Source: Pezicula radicicola (Eukaryota; Ascomycota; Leotiomycetes; Helotiales; Dermateaceae). Taken from it: DNA of 64,000 nucleotides. The notes beneath the pieces were generated by a model. The model worked only from the letters and a program-made list of their open reading frames with translations. It was not told where the DNA came from and ran no database searches. Positions 45,015 to 57,016 of this stretch are shown here, one piece after another. Location: positions 385,484 to 449,483 of the forward strand of contig PDUO01000041.1 of NCBI GenBank assembly GCA_003008705.1, given 5' to 3'. The position numbers and the translations under genes are program-made. Positions within the stretch are counted from its first letter, which is position 1, and each line of letters starts with the position of its first letter.

Positions 45015-45734
45015 CTTGACTTGAGTTTTCCAATCGCCTAGGGATCTTGGAAGATGTTGTATTAGCTGACGAGCTGACTAGAAAGATATCAAAATGCAGG
45101 AAGCATCTGGTCTAAATAAGCAAACATAAAGAGACCCTATTTCCTCATGCAGTTTTCAGTCACGGCGAGAGATGGGGTCAAAATGAATATTATTAGTAGT
45201 CCTTGATTCAATCTGTCGTTGTACTCCCTCAAGGTCTTAGACCCATTAATTCCATAGTGTTCTTTCTTACCTTCGAGTCGTGGACTTATCGGCTAGAACT
45301 TTCCCAAGGATCGAGTCTATAATTTCCCAGCCGTGTAATATAGATAAGGAACTTTCAGTCAAACACGATACACAGTGCGTACTCCTCCCTTACGTAGAAA
45401 AGCTACGATAAAGCTTGTTTATTGCAAACGGATTCTTTATCTATTAATAAGAACCCCAAATTCCTTCCCTAAGCAATCAGCGGCCACTGCCTGTCTTAAA
45501 AGGATCTTATTAATTACTACTCCAATCTCCAATATTGGTGGCTTTCGAGGCGGAGATTTCCCAGTCCTGAATCGCTAACAATTACTACCCCACTGCCCTT
45601 GTCCGTTGGTCGGTTAATAAGGGAGACTACTCCTTGGAACCGATGAGTAAAGTTAACACGATCAGCAACAGTACCGTCTATATCTAATCTAGAGTCCTTC
45701 GGGCACATTAACATACAGAAACCACCTTTGCACA
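45015..45734. other. Intergenic region
   Basis: Divergent space between the serine hydrolase and the permease pseudogene. No other gene is supported. Confidence 0.5.
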
Positions 45735-46451
45735 ATGTCATTTGAACAGAAGTCGCCGAATATAGAGTCTGCTCTTATTTCTGAGAACACGGCCCTACCC
45801 GCCGATGAGCTCCAGCTTAGGGCCTAGGCCATGTTAGTGAGCTGCCTCGACAGTCCTTAATGTTTTCAATCCTTGCTTTAGCCTTTTCTATTACTAACAC
45901 ATAGATTGGCTACTTAGCTACATTCGTGACTCCTTTATCTGCGGGAGCTGGACGAGCAGTTATATGTTTAATTCTCGCATGTGTAGTATACACTATCATC
46001 GCCGCTAGACTTGCGGAGCTGGCTTCAGTATATCCCTCGAGCGGAGGACAATATCAGTATGTAGCTTTGCGCAGCGCTCGAGCAGCCGGGCTAATCATCT
46101 CGCTCGTAGTTTCCCATTCATGGTTTCTCCTAAATCATATCGTGTTCCAATGGCTTTCACAACAGGTTGGCTCAGTGTGTCTGGTGAGTACTCAGTCTCG
46201 ATTATCGGTACTCTGCTGACCCAATAGGATGGCTATTTACAACTGCCAGCACTGTCTTGTTTTGTACCCAATCTGTGGTCATTATAGCTGGATTCTACCA
46301 CCCCGACTACGTCTACACTCAATGGCAGGTGTGGCTTATTTATGCCTTGATCACAATTGTCTCTTGCGTGCTTATTATTTTCCTTCCTCAGCTCCTCCTG
46401 ACTACGAGAACTCTAGCATTAGATCAGAGAACGCCAAGTTATCTATCATAA
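45735..46451 (+). pseudogene. Amino-acid/choline permease (APC family), broken and C-terminally truncated
   Basis: The start MSFEQKSPNIESALISEN leads to DELQLRA. One base is then missing (near 45826) before GHVSELPRQS and LAFSITNT, then a TAG codon where Trp is expected, then IGYLATFVTPLSAGAGRAV. ARLAELASVYPSSGGQYQYVA (APC signature) and AGFYHPDYVYTQWQVWLIYA follow after an intron. The frame ends at 46451, with roughly half the transporter missing, against the 3' end of the GH32 gene. It was a plasma-membrane permease of the GABA/choline type and is not functional. Confidence 0.75.
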
Positions 46452-46553
46452 AAATTACAATGCTATAGTCTGGGTGGATTGTATTCCGGGAAACACCTAT
46501 TAAGAGATTCGGTAGGTGATCATCGAATGCTTTAGTCTCCACCGACTTCTGTT

Positions 46554-48328
46554 CTATCTATACACGCTCTTGAGATTGTGCCAAATCCTAACATCCTCAA
46601 AGATAATATCATCCGACCCATGTCCAGCTCCAAAGCAACTTATCCCCGAACTCGTGCTCGAATCTCCGTACACCATGGTCGACAGAGCAAAGCGGTCGTT
46701 AGCAAAAATCTCCACAATATCACCATCACAGTATATCTGGAGACGGAGCTTCTCTACTGTCTCCACACCATCATTACAGAATGTGAAAAGCGTGAATGGC
46801 CCGCTCTCATTTGTCTTCCGGATATCAGCTTCTGAATTCGACGAACTTCTGTCTACAAGGATCTCTTCTTCTTGACAGGAGAAGTAGATAGATGTCCTGA
46901 GAGATAGATCTTTGCTGTGGTGGATATGGAAGCCGATATCTTCGCAGCTATCCGTGATATTGATAGTTGCTTCCAAATTCCAGTTGTTTCCTTGTGTCAA
47001 GTTCTTGACCTCCCCGCTCGTAAGATGAATATTCGACCATATCAATGGGGGTTCTTGCCGCAAGGTTTCAAGATTTGAGAGCGGACGGATTCCTAGTGTT
47101 TGCAGACTTTTCGTCCCATCCTCATTGTCCACTACATGCACAGAACTTATTTCTGAAAGTGGGGTTTTGAGTGCCTTCACGACATTGTGGATTGAGTGGT
47201 AGAAGAGCTCTCGTTGCAGAGATAGATACCCATTCCAGCCTTTTGACTCGCAACGAGTAAGTGCCAGGTCTTCTTCCTGCAACCATCCCCAAACGATCCT
47301 CTTCCCACTCTTCGGATCGTTGAACGAATTCGCAGCGTAGAAGCAGCCATGATCCAAGACACCACTAAACTCGTATCTCATCCAAACACCATCTTTTTCC
47401 TGAAGGCTGCCTGACATCCACAAGCACCAAGCGTTGTACTTGCTGCCGCCAACTTGGAGATGTTCTCGCTGGAGACCTCCTTCAGATCCGATGAGTACAA
47501 ACTCTCGCTCTTCGCTTCCATTCTTCAGCGTCATGAAATTGGCACATTCCCAATTGACTCCGAAATCGCCATTCCACTTCCTTGATGGGCAGAAGCCGGT
47601 AGGCAGCTTAAGTAGGGCCCCGATATGCTCCCATTTCGACATATCATGTGGGTCTACGGCATAGAGAAAAGCTGTCGGGCCTTGGTCACGGATGCCTCCT
47701 GAAATGGTTCCATACAGAGATACTTTCCCTCGTAGTTTATCCAATGCCGGCCATTCCGCCATGTAAGGATCTCGGAACCCGGTCACAACTACGCCGTCAG
47801 GCTCTCCTTTTAAGATAGGGTTGAGTTCACTCTTCTGCCAAGTTCGACCTCCATCTTCAGATGTTGCTAAAGCCAGACCGGCAGCATGTCGAGGGTAGGG
47901 TTTTGTCCAATGAAAAGGGAGATTGCAGACTGAAGTGTAGAAGACTGTCAATTGGCCATACTGTCCCTTCGGGCCCGTGGAATGCAGGCAGCTTGTGAAG
48001 ATGCCTTCCTTGTCATACGGCATGGTGGGCAGGAGGACTGGCTCTGTTCCATCATATTCCCAAAATAGTCCATCGCGGCTTGTCAGATGGCCCCAGCAAA
48101 TATGACCCCAGTCGCAGCTTTTGGGATTCCCTGAGTAGAGTCAGCGAGTTGGAAGATGGCAAGATGCGGTTTAACTAGTTTACATTGGTAGAATAGGTGG
48201 TATGTTTCGGTGCTCACATCATATCCTGGTCCGCATGGATCGTTCAACCAACCCCGGGGTGCCTTGATATGGAAAGCTGGGACTTGGTGCCATGGAGACG
48301 AGGATTGGGGATCGAAGGAAGACGACAT
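46554..48328 (-). CDS. GH32 beta-fructosidase (invertase/fructanase type), intracellular
   Basis: Two exons joined over a GT-AG intron (about 48183-48129). The GH32 triad is visible: WLNDPCG (nucleophile Asp), GFRDPY (RDP) and WECANF (acid/base Glu, EC motif). FHWTKPYPRHAAGLALATS and a C-terminal beta-sandwich domain follow. About 570 residues. There is no signal peptide (start MSSSFDPQSSSPWHQVP), so it hydrolyses sucrose or fructo-oligosaccharides after uptake. It is divergent from an MFS sugar porter over a 1-kb promoter with CreA-type sites. The frame is intact. Confidence 0.88.
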
Positions 48329-49389
48329 CCTTTGAAGACTCTGATAATGAAGGGGGCTGATAGGGATGGATAATTGTACAGTACTTTCTGAGTATGAAGG
48401 GACTCCAGATTACTTTATCGGGTAATGTTAGGAGAATTTGCCTTACGAATAGCTTTTTGCTACGAATGTTTTGCATATTTTTCAGCGGGGCAATGTGACC
48501 ATGATCATATCATGTGCTTAATACGGAGTACTTGTTATTTAATAGAGCTGACTAAGCGAGCCACCCCCCCCTGCCATGTTCATGATTCGACCACCAAGAT
48601 GCACTTCCAGCCCTAGATCAGGGCTGTCCGTAGTCTCTATGTGCGTCGTGACAATCTCAAGTCGTCCCAGAATACATACCCTAACCTTGCCAGATGGCCC
48701 AAACGGGGACTGCCCTATGGTTGAAGGGCATCTGCACTTGCGATGTGGAAAGTGAGAATGGGTGGGTATGCACGGACTCTTATTCGATCTTAGGACCACA
48801 AGAGCACTTTCCTGTAGACCCTCAAAATATACCGGGTTCCGGGAAAAAAAACCCCCCCATTTTCTTTCAATTATCCGAAGCGGCTCAAATTTCCGCGGAA
48901 AAAAAAAAGAAAGGAAAACCGGGGAAAATCTGGAGAAACAGCGGAGGCCTTTTAAGCGAAAATTAGGAAGTCCAAAACATTCCTTTAAGACACATCAAGA
49001 TAGCAAAAGCGACTCTTTCGTTTATTAGATATACTTCGTTTCTCCGGTATGTCTCAAGGGACACTCCTTCGTCTGCTTCCCTCACCTTACTAGTCCTTCT
49101 GAGCTTTCCCCGCTCTGCAAGTTTAGCATCCCCGCAATGGTTCTTCTAGAATCCAGCATCGACAACTGTACCCTTTTTTGACGTCCTATTTTCCGGGGGT
49201 GCTCTTCGATTGTCGGATTGAAGTCACCTCATCCATCTTGAGACATCTAGTATCTGGAGGATAAGAAGGGCGAAGGCTCCCACTTTGGATCCTACTTCAT
49301 CACACTCGACCGACCACCTTCTCGGGTTTCCAAAATCAATTATTCGAATACTTCCTACGCCCGCTTTGTCGATCGATCTCTTGTCTGTA
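48329..49389. promoter_or_regulatory. Divergent GH32/sugar-porter promoter with CreA-type sites
   Basis: Five SYGGRG-type consensus sites are seen: CCGGGG at 48919 and 49192, GCGGAG at 48941, and CCCCGC (reverse) at 49108 and 49130. TTCCGCGGAA at 48891-48900 is a perfect 10-bp palindrome. ACCGGGTTCCGGG at 48832-48843 has two CGG triplets four bases apart. A/C homopolymer runs surround 48845-48860. The sites suggest carbon catabolite repression and Zn2Cys6 control. Confidence 0.5.
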
Positions 49390-51216
49390 ATGGAGAAGCT
49401 CCCAACCGTCTCATCAATGGAAGATGCCAAGGTCGTTGAGATCGATACGGAGGGCATTCCAACATCTTTTGTTGGGATGACTCTCGAGGACGTCCTTCCT
49501 GACCTGCAGAAGCCATGGTATCAGATTGCCCATTTAAGGAAATTGAACCTCGTTCTCCTCGCAGCTCTCATTATGCCAGCTACAAATGGATTTGATGGAA
49601 GCATGGTAAACGGTCTTCAGACATTACCGGTCTGGCAAAAGAGTATATGACGGCCCAGCATCCAATAACATACGTACTGACAGACTGTCGTAGACTTTAA
49701 TTATCCTACAGGAGGGATTCTTGGCCTCCTTGGTTCTAGTAACACCATCGGATTCGTTGCCGCTCTTCCCCTCTCTGGGTACATCGCCGACAAGTTGGGT
49801 CGCCGCACCCCTATACAGATCGGGAGTGTCATCATGATACTTGGTACTGCACTCCAGGCTGCCTCTCAGAATATTGGTATGTTCGTCGCGGCACGAGTGA
49901 TACTTGGCTTCGGTCTTAGCATTGCCAGCGTTGCTGCACCGGCCATGGTGGCGGAATTGTCCTATCCTAGCCACAGAGGAAGGCTTACAGCCATGTTCAA
50001 CACTAGTTGGTTTATCGGGTCTATTATCGCAGGTCAGTATATTCAAACATATTCCTTCTTGTGGCTTTACGCCCCAATTCGCCGACTGCTAACTCCCGAC
50101 GCAGCATGGTCCACATTTGGCACCTTCCATCTAGCAAACTCGTGGTCATGGAGAATCCCATCAGTTCTTCAAGGTTTGCCTTCGATTATCCAGTTATGTC
50201 TCTGTTTTCTCGTCCCCGAGTCTCCAAGATGGCTCATTTACAAAGATCGTCGGGAGGAAGCTCTTCAAGTTCTAGCAAAATACCATGCAGGCGGAGATAT
50301 TACCAGTCCACTAGTCATGTTCGAGATGGCAGAGATCAGTGCTACGATTAATGCCGAGAAAGAGCAAAAAGCAACAAGATACCAAGCGTTCTTCGATACT
50401 CGTAAGTTATCTACAGAATTGATACAAGACTCATCCTTACATTTTTATAGCTGGGAATCGTCGTCGACTCTTCATCATTATTGTACTCGGAATCATGCAA
50501 CAAGCTTCGGGTAATGGACTGATCTCCTTCTACCTCGCCCTTATCCTAAAGCAAATCGGAATCACGAGCCCGACGACTCAGAACGTGCTCAATGGCGCTC
50601 TTCAAATCTTCAACTATGCCACGGCTCTCTCATCCGCTTTCCTTGTCGACCGCTTCGGCCGTCGCGCCCTGATGCTCTTCGCACTTGTCGGCATGTTCTT
50701 CTCATACCTCATCTGTAAGTAGCCTTCCGTCACAGCTCTTAATCATTCCGATCATTGAGCTGACAGCCCACAGGGACTATTCTCTCCGCTATCAATGAGC
50801 AAGGATCATATTCCAACTCGGGCCTCGGCGTCGGCGTCGTTGTCATGATCTTTGCGTTCAACTTCTTCTACGCCATTGGTCTCACACCTATTCCGTACCT
50901 CTATCTCACAGAAGTATTGCCGTTTTCGCTACGTGCCAAGGGTATGATGATCAGTTCCCTCTCCGGCCTCTGCGTCAGCGTTACCAGCGGCTTCGTCAAC
51001 CCCATTGCGCTTGAGAATATTGGCTGGAAGTATTATATCGTTTTTGTGATCATCCTCGTTATCGAGTTCGTTGTTGCCTTCTTCTTTTTCCCCGAGACCA
51101 AGAATCGCAGTCTGGAGAAGATCGCCGATATCTTTGATGGAGAGGATGCCTTGATTGGGGATCTGGATAAGGAGGCATCTCACATTCAGCAGGACGTCGT
51201 TGTGATGAAGCACTAG
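49390..51216 (+). CDS. MFS sugar transporter
   Basis: Five exons join in frame into about 530 residues with 12 predicted helices. Sugar-porter signatures are visible: IMPATNGFDGSMVNGLQ (helix 1), YIADKLGRRTP, MVAELSYPSHRGRLTA, VPESPRWLI, FYLALILKQIG, VDRFGRRAL, YLTEVLPFSLRAKG and FPETKNRSLE. Introns lie at about 49643, 50032, 50400 and 50715. It is a plasma-membrane sugar:H+ symporter of the lactose/hexose permease group; the substrate is probably the one handled by the neighbouring GH32 or GH1. I chose the start at 49390 because the residues before it do not fit the family. No damage is seen. Confidence 0.88.
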
Positions 51217-51627
51217 ACTTCTAGATTCATCTTTCCCTTGGCAAGATAATTCTACTAGTAGAATTATAGTAGGGGCTCTATAGGATGTACTATATTTATA
51301 GCGCTATATACTAAGTCATATGATTAACATACACCGCCTTAAAAGCGGTAAGCGAATTAAGGTATATAAATTGGATATATCAGGTGGCAATTCAGCTAGA
51401 ATGGCTCCACTAGGCCCCACCAGCTCGGAGTAAAGTGACCAGTAACACCAGAGCTCGGAAATTTGTTCTCACTCTAGGCCTAGACTAATTATCGACGTGC
51501 ATCTCTTCTCCATCCTTCTTTCTTTTAATTTTCCGAAATCTTACGAATCGGCCTAGCTCGACTCCAAGTGACGATTGAACCCAATTTTCCGTCTTGAGTA
51601 CTCTCTCTGTACTGCGTACGTCTTCTG

Positions 51628-53769
51628 ATGTCGGCCAGTAGTGGAGGATCTAGTACGCAAGCACCTGATATCCGGGATCACCATCATGTGACCACGCTAC
51701 AGACCCCTCCATCTAACGATCGTCAATTCCTTTCATCGTCCAGAAGCCCCCGCCCGGCGACTGATGCACATCCATCGCGCCTGGCTTCTTCCAAGGGACA
51801 GCGGATGGTGCGGGCGTGCGATTGCTGCCGAAAGAGAAAGATCAAGGTTCGTCGTGATCATTCTACTGTACTACGCTCGCCTGGTCACTAAAGATGCGAG
51901 CAGTGTGATACAAGGCAACCATCATGCGCCAACTGTGAGAATGCAGGCATTTTGTGCCAGACGTTAAGAAGCAGCCGCAAGCGGGGTAGGAAGGCTTTGA
52001 CGTTGCGATCTACCGATCAAGCATTATTGCAAGAGCTTCAGTCTTCCAACGCATTCATTGACACTGAGCATGCTACTCCCGGCCCTGAACAGTCAATCAG
52101 CGAGCGAGGCAACTCCGTAACCGCCCTTGCCGAATTTACTGGCATAAGCGACGGCGTGCGTTTGCAACAACAACAACAACGACCAGGCCCACCATATTTC
52201 CTGCCTCCCTCGTTCGACCATGCCGGAGAACATGCTGGCGAACATGCTCATGCTGGGGAGCATGACAACGAAAACGTCTCGCACACGCCCGACCCATCTC
52301 TAGCTAATACATATTCGTTTCCAAGGATCGCGGATACACCTTTCGCACCGTCCGACTTCCATCCCCTGCTTGCTGATATGGCACAGGAGATATTCGCGAC
52401 TGGTGTCACACAGAGTCTTCTCTCATACATCTCTATTTGCGTTGATGTCTTCTTCGATAATATCTACCCAACGTACCCTGTCGTCTACCGACCCACAATC
52501 GAGCGGTCTATCGAGCGATTAGGTACTCCTGAGGGATGGGATATCAAGATGTTCACGCTGATTACCTCGCTCTGCGCTTATATATGTGCTATACTACCGA
52601 CTCTCACCTTCCCTGGATCGTGGATCATAGCTGAGATCTTCTACCGAGGTTCAAAAAAAGGACTAGATCTCTACCGCGATGAAGATATTGAGAATCCAGA
52701 CTCAACGTCGATTGTCATACGCTCTTTTCACTCTGGCTGGGTACATGCTTCAGGAAAGAGCAACGCCTCTTGGCACATCATGGGCGAAGCAGTTCGTATT
52801 GCACAAGTAATGCGTTTGCACGATGAGCAATCGTATGAACGAATGCCTCGCCTGGAAGGTCAGCTTTGTCGACGTGTATTCTGGACGTTATTTACTGGCG
52901 ACAAATCTGCGGCCGTGCTCGGTGGGCATCCGATTTGCTTACACAGCGACTTCTTTCGGAACGGCATCACAGTCAAATATCCAGAGGACTTCCCAGATCA
53001 AGATGTTCTCGGTGTTGCTTCTGCAGATGGCAGTATTCGCAATTTGAGCATAATGACCGGTTTCAATGCGAACCAAGACCTTTGGCGTGCCGCAGAGGCA
53101 CTTCTTGCATGGGATGCTGACGAAGTTGCGTGTATTGGAGCAGGAACAACGAATATTACCGTTGCGAATCGCAACCGCTTGGCATCTGATTTCATAAGGT
53201 TCCGCGTGTGCCTTGATAACCTCCCACCAAGCCTTCGCTTTCACAGCTCTATCGCTTTGTCGCCTGCAGAGTTCGTCTTCTCGTATCAAAGTAGCCGCGA
53301 TGATGTCCCTCGAGCACTGTTAATACAGCGCACGAATTTGCATATATCGTATCAATGCCTTAAAATGGTGATCTTGCGGAAGTTCCCTACATTGCACAGC
53401 AATCCATCCTTGGGCTGCCTAAGCGGAGCTTCACATTTTCAGTATGACTCTTCGGATGAATCCAGTCCTGCATCGCATCACAGGATAACACAAAACGACC
53501 CCCATAGTGCTCCAGCTTTCGCCTTGGAGACTTTGCGAATCGCGGAAGACATGATGTATGTAATCTATACGTCGAGTCCAGAGCTGATACGAATGAACGG
53601 CGAGGCCTGTGTGGAGAAGATTCGTCTTGTGGGAGCTGCCATACTCGAGCTGATCGCAAACCATCCGTCAAGTCCTCTACTCAGCACGGCTGAAAAGTAC
53701 CGCGAGCTATACCCGCACATTCTTGCGATGCTAGAGAGCAAGGCGTCAGATGCTGCAGAACATACTTAG
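51628..53769 (+). CDS. Zn2Cys6 transcription factor with fungal TF domain
   Basis: Exon 1 ends in the first half of the binuclear cluster (RACDCCRKRKIK). Exon 2 starts CEQCDTRQPSCANCENAGILC, supplying the remaining cysteines, then KRGRK. A fungal TF domain follows (DVFFDNIYPTYPVVYRP, ARQVMRLHDEQ-like, CRRVFWTLFTGDKSAAVLGG). About 700 residues, nuclear. The intron between the cluster halves (from GTTCGT at 51848) does not keep frame with the AG that precedes ATGCGAG: one extra base is present. Either a splice form I missed or a one-base lesion is involved. Its place between the sugar porter and the GH1 gene suggests a local sugar-use regulator, similar in layout to inulin/sucrose regulators; that is inference. 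Confidence 0.75.
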
Positions 53770-54265
53770 AGTGAGATGTCGGGGAATCTTGATAGATGAT
53801 GACCATGACTTTCGATTGTGATGAAAAACATCTCAAATTGCGTCGTTTCAAGACTCGAAGCAAACTAAGGATTCTCGGGTGCACCAGATGGACTGTCAAT
53901 TAACACCATCCAGACAGCGGGCCACACAGAGGGTCCGGAAGGCTAGATTCTATCTACCATCCTTTGGAGTATACAATTCTATTTGATTTGTCGCAACCCG
54001 AAACTACCGATATATCTGCCGGCTAAATTAGCCGCCCAGAACATTCCATAAAGGGATAAAAATGAATTTATCCGTGCACAGCATGTTGCGCGGAAAATTG
54101 ATAGCGGCAATCTGAGATCGGACTCCTCGTATTAACCTCGCCAATATTTCTCCACGTGCTGAGCGTAGAGTCTATCCATCCATCCTCTCCATTGCTCGAG
54201 CGTTGACATTTTTCTTTTGCCGTCAATACCAACTGGTTGCCTTTCTGTCTGTCTCCATAACCAAA
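53770..54265. other. Intergenic region, GH1 promoter
   Basis: No gene. AT-rich with no clear CreA site noticed. Confidence 0.4.
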
Positions 54266-55848
54266 ATGTTTAAACTTGAAGAGGAGGCAGGATCTCTTGT
54301 TAGCGCCACCACGGACTTTGAGTCACTGGACGAACTTCCACTTCCACCTGATTTTACTTGGGGTGCCGCGACCGCTGCGTATCAGATTGAAGGCGGCGCC
54401 TTTCAGGATGGGAAGGGCAAATCTATTTGGGATGTATTCTCGCATCTTGAACCCAGCCGGACGAGCTCTCAGCACGGCGATGTCGCTTGCGACCACTACA
54501 ACCGAATGAAAGATGATGTGGAACTGCTGGCCTCATATGGGGCAGACGTGTACCGCTTTTCTATTTCCTGGTCACGTATCATTCCTCTTGGCGGACGATT
54601 CGATCCAATTAATGAAGATGGCATCGCCTTTTACAATGCCCTCATAGACTGCCTCAAAGCACGCGACATTGAACCAGTTGTTACTCTTCACCACTGGGAC
54701 ACGCCGCTAGGAATTCATGAACGGTATGGAGGTCTGCTGAACAAAGAGGAGTTTCAAGCCGATTTTGAGAACTATGCGCGCCTTTGTTTCTCTCGTTTCG
54801 GCGATCGCGTCAAGCAGTGGATTACCTTCAACGAGCCCTACATCATCTCCATCTACGGCTACCATAGCGGTGTTCTCGCTCCAGGACGTAGCACGGGTTC
54901 AGGTGGTAATTCGAGCATGGAGCCATTTACCGTTGGACACACCATAATATTATCACACGCTGCTGCAGTTCTCGCATATGCCACCGAATTTCAAGCGTCA
55001 CAGAAAGGCAGCATATCTATCGTGCTTAACGGCGATTACTACGAACCATACAATGCCACCAATTTCGCTGATCAAGCGGCCGCGCAGCGCAGAATAGAAT
55101 TCTACGTCGCCTGGTTTGCAGATCCCATCTACCTTGCGGCCGATTACCCAAGCTGTATGCGCATACAATTGGGTTCCCGCCTCCCCTCCTTTACCTTAGC
55201 TGAACGTCAACTCCTTCGCAACACGGCACCCATGAACGGCTTCTATGGTATGAACCACTACACTTCCCAATTCGCCCGCGCGCGTGACTCGCCACCCACA
55301 CCTGATGACTACACTGGAAACGTCGAAGAGCTACCTTATAACAGCTCTGGTGCGGAAATTGGAGAGCTCTCTGGCGTCTCCTGGCTGCGCGTCGCACCTG
55401 TTCAATTCAGGAAATTGATGAGCTGGATTTGGAATCGCTATCACCTTCCCATCTACGTCACAGAAAATGGCTGTCCTTGCCCCGGCGAGGATAAAATGAC
55501 TCTAGAACAAGCTATCAATGATGGGTTCCGCTCGCGTTACTTTGCGTTGTATTTGAACGCCATTTCGCAGGCTATTTACGAGGATGGAGTTGTTGTAAGG
55601 GGGTATTATGCTTGGAGTTTTATGGATAATTATGGTATGTTGTCTTTTGTCGTAGTATTTGTTTATGTCCTCCTCTAGCTTGGTGACCGGGAGAATATTA
55701 ATAATCTATAGAGTGGTCTGCTGGATATAGTATCCGCTTTGGTATAACACATGTGGATTTCGAGACCTTGGAACGGACCCCAAAGGCTTCTGCGGGATAT
55801 CTAAAGGAGACTTTTAAAAGGCGTAGAGTTATTACACCGAAGATTTAG
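54266..55848 (+). CDS. GH1 beta-glucosidase, intracellular
   Basis: The main exon reads ATAAYQIEGGAFQDGKGKS, WSRIIPLGG, LHHWDTPLG, ITFNEPY (acid/base Glu) and VTENG (nucleophile Glu). A GT-AG intron after FMDNYG (about 55635-55710) joins EWSAGYSIRFGITHVDF, finishing the fold at VITPKI. About 500 residues, normal for GH1, with no signal peptide, so it acts inside the cell. I start at 54266 (context CCAAAATG); a longer in-frame start at 54203 adds an odd leader. It is the last gene of the sugar group and is intact. Beta-glucoside, lactose-like or fucoside substrates are possible. Confidence 0.88.
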
Positions 55849-57016
55849 GCATAGGATAGAATTTTCGAGCAAGTTCAACTAACCTAACACTCCTAAGACG
55901 CCGAAGAACGTTCTAATGTAGAGCTGCTACACTTCCACCTTAATAATATTCATTAAAAACGTCTATGCTACAATTACACTATTTGGCGGGAGGTTAAAGG
56001 GAGGCTCTATATATATACACTAGTAGAATACATTATACTTATATATAAATTTAAGCTCTTAGAAGTAACTACTAGAGGGAAAATAATATATTCTATAGAA
56101 TTTTTTTTAAAGTATTTATTACTTTCTTATTTTTTACTTTTAAGTATTTCTTTTATTAAAATTAATAAATTTATTTAATAATTAGAAAGATTATAATAAA
56201 AGAGTTTTTTAAAGTTTATAACTTTTATAAAGTATATATTTTTTCCTTATAACTTTAATAAATAAATTTAATTTCTAATATATAATATATATTACGGCCC
56301 TTACTAGGAACCTCTTATATAACCTCTCTACACGTGCCCTTGCTTAGTAATATTTTGTATTTAAACGACTACTCTGTCCTTCGTATGAATCTAACAATAG
56401 AATTCATTTTTGTACATTCATTTGCCACTAAAGCTCTTATTCTATTTGCCACGTCGCCAAAAATTGTTAGGTATATAAAAATTTATATAGGAGAGGAATT
56501 ATATGTATTAGTTGTAACGATCCTAATCACTATCACATGTTACCTCACACGTGCTGCAATAGGGCACACGTATTTAAGACAGCCTTTCGAAACCTAACCT
56601 CCTCTTCTTTCGTCTTTAGTTTAGAATGGCCAGTTACTTGTGATTTACTCTGTAAAAGGTACGTACTATTACAAATATATATTAGAGAGGTTACTTAAGT
56701 ACTCTAAAGCTTATAAATTAACTATCTTTTATAGGATTATAAACTTTATATACTAATATATAATTAATAAATTTAAATTATATTTGGAGTAGAAATAGTA
56801 GAGTTATTTCGATTTAAATTATAGTAGAGAGATTAATTCTAATGATTTTTGGGCGTTCACATGCTAAGGGAAACGAGCACCCTTAGGTGATTTTGTGGCT
56901 TGAGACTAATTATCTGCCAAGGTGCGGCTGAATTTTGATTTCAGACAATCACCTCCTTTTCGACATCTCAATTAATCAGTCAGGATTAACAGTAGAAGGT
57001 TACGAAGCATTATTTA
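55849..57016. repeat. AT-rich island
   Basis: Two AT-rich blocks (about 55.98-56.31 kb and 56.64-56.83 kb) flank a slightly richer middle. A hydrophobic 87-codon frame at 56334-56597 is likely chance. Presumed mutated transposon DNA; no ends were found. Confidence 0.45.

Noticed and set aside
56334..56597. Hydrophobic 87-codon frame in an AT-rich island
   Set aside because: AT-rich codons by chance give hydrophobic residues; no start context or homology seen.
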